In this document: one piece after another, positions 6,840-12,148 of the stretch
How the letters are laid out: each line of letters begins with the position of its first letter
Numbering within the stretch: position 1 is the stretch's first letter
DNA from: Campylobacterota bacterium
GTDB lineage: Bacteria; Campylobacterota; Campylobacteria; Campylobacterales; SZUA-545
DNA: 14,240 nucleotides
NCBI GenBank assembly: GCA_003561815.1
Contig: PWVP01000241.1
Span: forward strand, 1-14,240
Reading direction: 5' to 3'
The notes under the pieces: generated by a model
Told to the model about the DNA's origin: nothing
Seen by the model: only the letters and a program-made list of their open reading frames with translations
Database searches by the model: none
Made by a program: the position numbers and the translations under genes

Positions 6840-8795
6840 ATGCGAAAACAGATCCTATTCATGACGGCGCTTATCGCCGCGACCGGCCTATGGTCGAGCC
6901 CACAGGCCCACCAACCGACCCACGCTCCCGAGCACCCTGAAAACAGCGAAGAGAGAGCACAAGAGACACAAGACGCCCTCTCGCCGCCCATAACACTAGA
7001 TCCCCTCACCATCCGCGCTCTGCGCTCCTCGCTCTTTGAAGCCTCCTCCCAACTGCAAACCACCGTGATCGACTCCGATGAGCTAAGCCGAAACCGCTGG
7101 CAAAATCTAGGCGATGCGCTAAATGCCCAAAGCGGTATCATCTTCAGCCAAGCCGGCGGGCCAGGACAGCAAGCCAGTCTCTTTATGCGGGGTCTGGATA
7201 ACAAGCACACCCTGCTTCTCGTGGATGGATTTGTGCTAAATGACCCCAGCGAGATCGGGAGTGGTGTCATCTGGAACCACCTGCATCTAGGCAGCACCCA
7301 TCAGGTGGAGATTGTCCGCGGCCCACAGTCGAATCTTTGGGGATCGGGCGCAGCGGGCGGCGTGATCAGCCTCAGCACTCAACCGATCGTCCAAGAGGGC
7401 ACCCATGGGCAGGCCTACGCCTCGCTGGGCAGTTTCTATAGTGAGCGATCGGGGGTCGATCTCAGCCACAAACAGGGGGGGCTAATCCTGGAGGCGGGCT
7501 TTCATCAAAGCGAAGCAGAGGGCTTTAGCGCCGCTGCGCCCAAAAAGGGGTCGGACGATTACGGCAAAAAGCCTGAGAGTGTCGGCTTTGGCCCCGATGG
7601 GCACCGGATGGAGAGCCACCGCATCCGGCTGGCCTACACGCTGCCAAGCGGTGTCACCCTCACCGCCAGAGAGCTTAAACTGAGCGGCTGGAGCCAGTTT
7701 GATGGGGGTGCGGGCGTTGATGCCAACCACACACAGCGCTCCGAAACGCTTCTGCGCGGCGTTGAGGCGAGCCAGCATCTAACCGGAGGTCGATGGCAGA
7801 TCTTTGCCCATCGATCGAGCTTTGATCGCAAAATGACCACCACCGGTGCATTTGCCGGTACGGGCACCTACGATGCCGAGTCCAGCCGTAGTGGCTTTGA
7901 TGGGGAGCTGAACTACCATCCGGGCATGACACTCTTTATCGCCGCGGAACAGAACCGGGAGCATCTGGGCAGAAGCTACAGTACCGATCTGGACAGAACC
8001 CACAGCAGCCAATCGCTCCTGATCGCCCACGGGGCGCGCTTTTTAGAGGATCGGGGGCTTTTAAGTGTCGGGGTGCGCCACAACCGGCACAGCGACTTTG
8101 CCGACAAAAACACCTTTCAGGCCAGCCTGAACTGGCAGGAGCGAGAGTGGCTCCTCTTTGCGGGGCAGAGCACCGCTTATAAAGCGCCCTCTCTCTATCA
8201 GCTCTACGATCCATTCAGCGGCAACGACGCGCTGGATCCCGAGACGATCCAGGCCACTGAGGTGGGCTTTGGCTGGGCCGATCGGCTAAAGGTCACCCTC
8301 TTCCAAAACAGGATCACCGATCTGATTGATGGTGTCTGCATGGATCCGCCAAACTGCTGGAGCTGGGGCACAGAGAACCTATCGGGCACCAGCACGATCC
8401 AGGGAGCCGAGATGAGCTTCGCTCAGAGCTGGGCCGGTGGCGCGCTCGGCTTCTCGCTCCATCACACCCACCTCTTTAAAGCCGAAGACACAAACGGCGA
8501 CAGGCTGGCCAGACGACCCAAAGATCAGAGTGCCGCCCATCTGGACTATCTGCCGATCGAGGCGCTCTCTCTGCGTCTAAGCGGTGAATATATCGGCGAT
8601 CGAATCGATCAGAAAAACACCAAAACCCAGACTGGAAACTACACCCTCGCCCATCTGGCGGCCAACTGGCGGCTTTCAGAACAGGCGACGCTCTTTGGGC
8701 GTATCGAGAATCTGACCGATCGGTACTATCAGGTGGTCGATGGCTACCAGAGCGCCCCGCGAAGCGCCTATGTGGGCCTGGAGGCGCGGTTTTAA
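6840..8795 (+). CDS. TonB-dependent outer-membrane receptor, BtuB-like
   Basis: A 651-residue receptor that takes up a scarce nutrient across the outer membrane using TonB energy. The ATG at 6840 is chosen over an upstream in-frame ATG at 6768 because AAGGAG (6827-6832) sits 7 bases before it and because it gives a clean signal peptide, MRKQILFMTALIAATGLWSSPQA, cut after about residue 23 (blocks quoted as MRKQILFMTALIAATG and SSPQA). A His/Glu-rich linker (24-46) and a TonB-box-like TLDPLTI (52-58) follow. The plug spans about 68-180, with MRGLDNKHTLLLVDG and VEIVRGPQSNLWGSGAAGGVI. The rest is the 22-strand barrel, closing with IENLTDRYYQ, DGYQSAPR and a terminal Phe. C500 and C506 are close enough to form a loop disulfide. 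The C-terminal pattern recalls BtuB, but no cobalamin riboswitch precedes it, so the substrate is open. Its stop overlaps the next start as TAATG. Confidence 0.9.
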   Translation: MRKQILFMTALIAATGLWSSPQAHQPTHAPEHPENSEERAQETQDALSPPITLDPLTIRALRSSLFEASSQLQTTVIDSDELSRNRWQNLGDALNAQSGIIFSQAGGPGQQASLFMRGLDNKHTLLLVDGFVLNDPSEIGSGVIWNHLHLGSTHQVEIVRGPQSNLWGSGAAGGVISLSTQPIVQEGTHGQAYASLGSFYSERSGVDLSHKQGGLILEAGFHQSEAEGFSAAAPKKGSDDYGKKPESVGFGPDGHRMESHRIRLAYTLPSGVTLTARELKLSGWSQFDGGAGVDANHTQRSETLLRGVEASQHLTGGRWQIFAHRSSFDRKMTTTGAFAGTGTYDAESSRSGFDGELNYHPGMTLFIAAEQNREHLGRSYSTDLDRTHSSQSLLIAHGARFLEDRGLLSVGVRHNRHSDFADKNTFQASLNWQEREWLLFAGQSTAYKAPSLYQLYDPFSGNDALDPETIQATEVGFGWADRLKVTLFQNRITDLIDGVCMDPPNCWSWGTENLSGTSTIQGAEMSFAQSWAGGALGFSLHHTHLFKAEDTNGDRLARRPKDQSAAHLDYLPIEALSLRLSGEYIGDRIDQKNTKTQTGNYTLAHLAANWRLSEQATLFGRIENLTDRYYQVVDGYQSAPRSAYVGLEARF

Positions 8796-9367
8796 TGCGT
8801 ATCGCCACCCGCGCCTACCTGTGGTATAAGCTCTTTAACAGCCTCTTTGCCGGTGCGGCGATGGGGGCGGTGTTTGCGATCTATGCCGCTTTGGATCCGG
8901 TGATCTTCTCCGCGGGCGGGCTGCTGCTGGCTGCGGGGATGATCGTGGTGGCCAAACTCTATGCGCGGATTATGTTTGTGCGCGCCTTTTTTATCATCAC
9001 GCTGCTGGTGGAGGGGGTGATGCTCGGTGTCGTCATCCTCTATCTGCTCCGCCCAGAGTCAGCGCTGATCGCCTTGATGGTCTATAGCGGCTATCAGGTG
9101 ATGTTTCTCTTTGGCAGCTATCTGGTGCGGGCCGAGACCCGGTTTCTCAACCGCATCCAGCTTCTAAGCTGGATCGATGTGCGAAAACAGGTGGGCTATC
9201 TCTCGGGACTGGCAATCAGCTGGGTAGCCTACCGCTGGATGGAGAGGGGGCTCTTTATCGAAGAGAAGAGCATGCAGGTGTGGCACCTGCACTGGGGGCT
9301 GCTGATCGTGCAGCTGGTGGTGCTCATGCTGGTATGGCGAGCCTTTCGGCCCGCCAGCAGAGCCTAG
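8795..9367 (+). CDS. Six-helix membrane protein coupled to the receptor, unknown
   Basis: A 190-residue integral membrane protein that I cannot place with certainty. Hydrophobic segments lie at about 12-31, 36-54, 64-84, 89-110, 133-147 and 166-183, giving six helices; the central part (FLNRIQLLSWIDVRKQVGYL, noted as the charged loop 117-135) is the only long hydrophilic stretch. The spacing of helices resembles one half of a major-facilitator transporter, but no signature motif is clear. Its ATG shares one base with the receptor's stop (TAATG), and a GGAGG at 8780-8784 lies 10 bases upstream, so translation is coupled and a shared job with the receptor, such as inner-membrane passage or sensing of the same nutrient, is a reasonable inference. 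Its last four bases overlap the end of dksA on the other strand (CTAG serves as both stops). Confidence 0.78.
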   Translation: MRIATRAYLWYKLFNSLFAGAAMGAVFAIYAALDPVIFSAGGLLLAAGMIVVAKLYARIMFVRAFFIITLLVEGVMLGVVILYLLRPESALIALMVYSGYQVMFLFGSYLVRAETRFLNRIQLLSWIDVRKQVGYLSGLAISWVAYRWMERGLFIEEKSMQVWHLHWGLLIVQLVVLMLVWRAFRPASRA

Positions 9368-9717
9368 TGTCCGTTTTTCTCGAAGCTTTCGCGACAGACG
9401 ATGCAGTATTTGGCGTGGGGCTTGACCCGTAGCCGCTCGATCCCGACCGGCTCGCCGCACATTTCGCAGGGGCCGTAGTCTCCGCTGGTCGCTTTGTTTA
9501 AGGCGTACTCGATTTCACGCAGCTCTTGAACCTGCTGCCGGGTGATGGAGGAGTCGATCATCACTTCAGTGCTGTTAGCAGCGTAGTCACCCTCATCGTT
9601 GATCTCCGCTTCGGCCAGATCCGCCAACTCCCGAGTCGCCTCCTGGATGTTGTACTCAATCTGCTTTTTTCGCTCTTGCAGCTGGCGAACCAGCCGTTCG
9701 ATATCCCGTGATCGCAC
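9364..9717 (-). CDS. dksA: DksA/TraR-type RNA polymerase regulator
   Basis: A 117-residue zinc-finger transcription factor that enters the RNA polymerase secondary channel and, with ppGpp, reshapes transcription during starvation. A long N-terminal coiled coil (about 5-75) carries DEGDYA, that is D41, D44 and A46, matching the DxxDxA coiled-coil tip needed by DksA. The C4 zinc site is C84, C87, C105 and C108 (CEMC and CIVC, 17 residues between pairs). The zinc-finger block GIERLRVKPHAKYCIVCRE is close to what I recall of Campylobacter DksA, and the length fits that short form rather than the 151-residue E. coli protein. The start is GTG at 9717, with GGAG five bases upstream. A TAGAAT box lies in the AT-rich gap after glgA, so it can be transcribed alone or by read-through from glgA. 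It converges on the membrane protein gene with overlapping stops. Confidence 0.92.
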   Translation of the reverse strand: MRSRDIERLVRQLQERKKQIEYNIQEATRELADLAEAEINDEGDYAANSTEVMIDSSITRQQVQELREIEYALNKATSGDYGPCEMCGEPVGIERLRVKPHAKYCIVCRESFEKNGH

Positions 9718-9749
9718 GCGCGCTCCATTCCTGATAAATAAATTGCGGG

Positions 9750-9755
9750 ATTCTA
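9750..9755 (-). promoter_or_regulatory. Candidate -10 box (TAGAAT) of dksA
   Basis: TAGAAT on the minus strand in the most AT-rich short stretch of the window (about 9733-9775), 32 bases before the GTG at 9717. Upstream is T/A-rich with no -35 box, as in Campylobacterota promoters. Confidence 0.45.
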
Positions 9756-9778
9756 GTTAATTTTTATTAAAAAGGAGC

Positions 9779-11248
9779 TCAAACCCCGCGCCGATGCAAA
9801 GCGGTTCGATAAAGCTCCACATAAGCTTCTGCCGAGCGGGTCCATGTAAACTCTTTTTCCATCGCCTGGATGCGCATCTTTTTAAGGTGTTCAGGGTGGT
9901 TGTACCAGGTGTGTACTGCCCAGCCGACGGTATTGATCAGGTTGTGCGCCGTTAGGCCGTAGAACTTAAAGCCATCGCCCGTGCCACGGCTCTCGTCGTA
10001 GTTGCTCACCGTATCCTCCAGCCCCCCGACTCCGTGCACGATCGGCAGCGTGCCATAGATCTGACTGTACATTTGATTCAGCCCGCACGGCTCAAAACGC
10101 GAAGACATCAAGAAAAAGTCGCTTCCCGCCTCGATGCGGTGTGAGAGCGCGTGGTCATACCCGATGCGGCAGGCGAACTTCTGCGGATAGAGCGCGGCAA
10201 TATCGCCGAAAAAGAAGTGTGTCCACGGCTCACCACTGCCAAGCAGCACCATCTGAATATCCATCTGCAGCAGATCGCCGATCGCCTCAGCCACGACATC
10301 AAACCCCTTCTGGTTCACCAGACGGCTGATAATGCCGATCACCGGCACATCGCGCACCGGTAGGTTCATCTCCTTTTGGAGCGCTTTTTTACAGACCGCT
10401 TTGCCGCTGAGATCTTTGGCGCTAAAGTGGGCTGCGATGAGCGTATCGCGCGCCGGATTCCACTCATCGGTATCCACGCCGTTTAAGATCCCCACCAGAT
10501 CGTGCGCACGGGTGCGCAGGGTGCTATCGAGCTCACAGCCAAACTCCGGGGTCATCAGCTCCTGAGCATAGGTGGGGCTCACAGTGGAGAGCATCGTGGC
10601 GTGGGTGATGCCAGCCTTAAGGAGATTGACCTGATCGAACTGCTCGATCTCGCGGAAATTAAAGTGCTCCCAGCCGACATCGAGCACATTCATCAGGCCG
10701 TTATAAAACCGCCCTTGATGCTGCATATTGTGCAGGGTGAGCACCGACGCACAGTTTTTAAAGTGGGGATCGTCTGCATAGATCGTGTTGAGAAAGAGCG
10801 CTGTCGCGGCGGTGTGCCAGTCGTGGCTGTGCAGAATATCCGGCGCGAAATCGAGCATCTTGCACAGCTGCATCGTGGCGCGGGAGAGGAAGACAAAGCG
10901 GTTGTCGTTGTCCATGTAGCCCACGCCCTCTTCGTCGTTGTAAAGATCGCGCCAGCCGAAGTACACCTCGTGTTCGATCAGATAAACCGGCACTTCACTG
11001 CCGGGCAGTTTACCTTCCAGCACACCGCACCACTGCTCCCCGATAATCCCCATCGGCACCCCCAGCGGCCCGCCGATCGGCTTAAAGTCAGTGGTATCCA
11101 CCGACGCATAACGGGGCATCACAATCCGCACATCATGCCCGGCAGCCTTGAGATAACGCGGCAGCGTACCCACCACATCAGCCAACCCGCCGCTTTTAGC
11201 AAAGGGGTGGCACTCGGAGGCAGAGAAGATAATCTTTAGAGGTTTCAT
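9779..11248 (-). CDS. glgA: Glycogen (starch) synthase GlgA, GT5 family
   Basis: A 489-residue glycosyltransferase that extends alpha-1,4-glucan chains, normally from ADP-glucose, in the cytoplasm. The N-terminal KSGGLADVVG (K18 to G27) is the sugar-nucleotide binding KxGGL motif; HSHDWHTA and LTLHNMQHQG are typical of the GT5 N-terminal fold; SRLVNQKG holds R309 and K314, which bind phosphate; SRFEPCGLNQMY holds E386, the catalytic-region glutamate of the EPCGL block; GVGGLEDTV closes the site. The length is normal for the family. It begins 17 bases after the stop of hepT, in the same direction, with AAAGG about 10 bases before its ATG, and has no obvious promoter of its own, so it seems to be read from the mntA promoter. 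No glgB, glgC or glgP is in the window. Confidence 0.95.
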   Translation of the reverse strand: MKPLKIIFSASECHPFAKSGGLADVVGTLPRYLKAAGHDVRIVMPRYASVDTTDFKPIGGPLGVPMGIIGEQWCGVLEGKLPGSEVPVYLIEHEVYFGWRDLYNDEEGVGYMDNDNRFVFLSRATMQLCKMLDFAPDILHSHDWHTAATALFLNTIYADDPHFKNCASVLTLHNMQHQGRFYNGLMNVLDVGWEHFNFREIEQFDQVNLLKAGITHATMLSTVSPTYAQELMTPEFGCELDSTLRTRAHDLVGILNGVDTDEWNPARDTLIAAHFSAKDLSGKAVCKKALQKEMNLPVRDVPVIGIISRLVNQKGFDVVAEAIGDLLQMDIQMVLLGSGEPWTHFFFGDIAALYPQKFACRIGYDHALSHRIEAGSDFFLMSSRFEPCGLNQMYSQIYGTLPIVHGVGGLEDTVSNYDESRGTGDGFKFYGLTAHNLINTVGWAVHTWYNHPEHLKKMRIQAMEKEFTWTRSAEAYVELYRTALHRRGV

Positions 11249-11265
11249 AACGGGGCAGCCTTTAA

Positions 11266-11679
11266 TTAAGAGGGTTTAAGAGAGTCTTCGATCAGCTCAA
11301 GAAACCGCCAAACCTGACCGCGCTTATCCAGCACACTCCGACAAATCAGCACCGGATCGAGCCGCTCATAGTCATGGGCCAAGAAATTCCTAAAAGAGGC
11401 AATCTTAGCAAAGTCGTACGCAAAGTCAGCAGGGATAATGCCGCGCTCACCTAGCAGATCGATCGCCTCATAGTAGCTGTTTGGTGTCGAGATCCGATTG
11501 TGTTTGCAGACCATCTCCGCTAAAGAGACAACCGAGTCCGCCATCCGGTAAAGATAGTGAAGAAGCGCCCCCTGATAGATAGGGTCGAAGATTTTCTCTT
11601 CGCAATCGGGGGCTAATGTGTCCAGTAGCGAGAGATAGTGGCGGATGCGATCGATTTTGGCGATGATTCTAGGCTGCAT
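11266..11679 (-). CDS. hepT: HepT-type HEPN ribonuclease toxin (DUF86)
   Basis: A 137-residue, mainly helical protein of the DUF86/HepT group. The catalytic RX4HXY motif is present as R97-NFLA-H102-D-Y104, in ASFRNFLAHDYE. In studied HepT proteins this is a metal-independent RNase site, and the tyrosine is the residue to which the MntA partner adds AMP. Both the RNase residues and the target tyrosine are intact, so a working toxin under control of its neighbour is expected. The ATG at 11679 lies inside mntA, giving an 11-base overlap in another frame and so coupled translation; an AAAGAG stretch about 9 bases upstream can serve as ribosome site. glgA follows after 17 bases. Such modules are linked to plasmid upkeep and phage defence, but this one sits in a housekeeping-like setting. 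Confidence 0.88.
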   Translation of the reverse strand: MQPRIIAKIDRIRHYLSLLDTLAPDCEEKIFDPIYQGALLHYLYRMADSVVSLAEMVCKHNRISTPNSYYEAIDLLGERGIIPADFAYDFAKIASFRNFLAHDYERLDPVLICRSVLDKRGQVWRFLELIEDSLKPS

Positions 11680-12037
11680 CTAGCGACTCTTTAAAGGCTT
11701 TGTAGTCCAAAATCCGGTGCTGCAACGCCAGCTCATAATCAAGCCGCGCCTCAGGATCAGCATCTTTGATCAGTACCCCCTCCTTTAGGACCGCCTCCAG
11801 CAAAAAAAGGTTTTTAGCGTGGTTGAGCACCACCATATCCACCCGGCGCGCCAATGCGCGCTCCAGACTGTGGTGCAACGCAAGCGCCTCCTCGAAAACA
11901 TCCACTCCGGGCCTAAAATAGACGGCCACATCCACATCACTGCGCGGCGTGGCACCACCCGCCACCTGCGAGCCAAACAGCCAACCAAACAGCACCGACT
12001 CAAAACAGCCCAACGACTCTCTCAGGGTTTCAACCAT
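11669..12037 (-). CDS. mntA: MntA-type minimal nucleotidyltransferase antitoxin
   Basis: A 122-residue protein of the minimal nucleotidyltransferase family. FGSQVAGG, then D34-V-D36 ten residues after S23, gives the full GSX10DXD motif; D67 in RRVDMVV is the third carboxylate. In characterised pairs MntA adds AMP units from ATP to the HepT tyrosine and so silences the toxin, and the active-site residues here suggest the same. I chose ATG 12037 over an in-frame GTG at 12055: a perfect extended -10 (TGTTATAAT, 12044-12052) places the expected transcription start on that ATG, so the mRNA would be leaderless, and translation from the GTG would require a start codon inside the promoter. It is the first gene of the mntA-hepT-glgA run and diverges from the two-SBP receptor gene. 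Confidence 0.88.
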   Translation of the reverse strand: MVETLRESLGCFESVLFGWLFGSQVAGGATPRSDVDVAVYFRPGVDVFEEALALHHSLERALARRVDMVVLNHAKNLFLLEAVLKEGVLIKDADPEARLDYELALQHRILDYKAFKESLDAA

Positions 12038-12043
12038 GCATCG

Positions 12044-12052
12044 ATTATAACA
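12044..12052 (-). promoter_or_regulatory. Perfect extended -10 promoter (TGTTATAAT) of mntA-hepT-glgA
   Basis: On the minus strand TGTTATAAT matches the extended -10 consensus TGnTATAAT exactly; TATAAT is at 12044-12049. The -35 zone (about 12066-12072) has no TTGACA but holds an inverted repeat. A start 7 bases downstream of the hexamer falls on 12037, the A of the mntA ATG. Confidence 0.65.
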
Positions 12053-12060
12053 CACCCCTT

Positions 12061-12075
12061 AAGCGGTGCACGCTT
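12061..12075. promoter_or_regulatory. Inverted repeat AAGCG-GTGCA-CGCTT over the mntA -35 zone
   Basis: Five-base arms AAGCG (12061-12065) and CGCTT (12071-12075) around GTGCA, covering the -35 position of the mntA promoter. The place suits an operator for autorepression by the antitoxin complex or for another regulator. Short arms make chance possible. Confidence 0.35.
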
Positions 12076-12148
12076 TGGCAACTTTGAAGCGACTATTTCT
12101 GGGTAAACTGTCCACCATGGGGGATTTTGGGGAGAAAAAGGTTGAGCT

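Noticed and set aside
6632..6940. Short frame from ATG 6632 in the receptor leader, possibly leaderless
   Set aside because: It overlaps the receptor signal-peptide coding part, has no family resemblance and its residue use is not protein-like; kept only as an alternative reading of the leader.
9718..9778. Intrinsic terminator after glgA (TTTTTAATAAAAA and GAGCTC)
   Set aside because: The complementary bases are A/T only with a one- or two-base loop, or a bare six-base palindrome; no GC stem followed by a T run on the minus strand.
10502..11239. A 245-residue plus-strand reading frame opposite glgA
   Set aside because: It lies wholly antisense to a gene with all GT5 motifs; its composition (His/Arg-rich, no domain) is that of a shadow frame in GC-rich DNA.
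12038..12055. GTG start at 12055 for mntA
   Set aside because: It would put the start codon within the TGTTATAAT promoter and has no ribosome site; ATG 12037 fits better.
12075..12109. Promoter for the two-SBP receptor (TTGGCA 12075-12080 with TAAACT 12104-12109)
   Set aside because: The 23-base spacer is too long and the alternative TTGAAG gives 14; no convincing plus-strand promoter was found in this gap.
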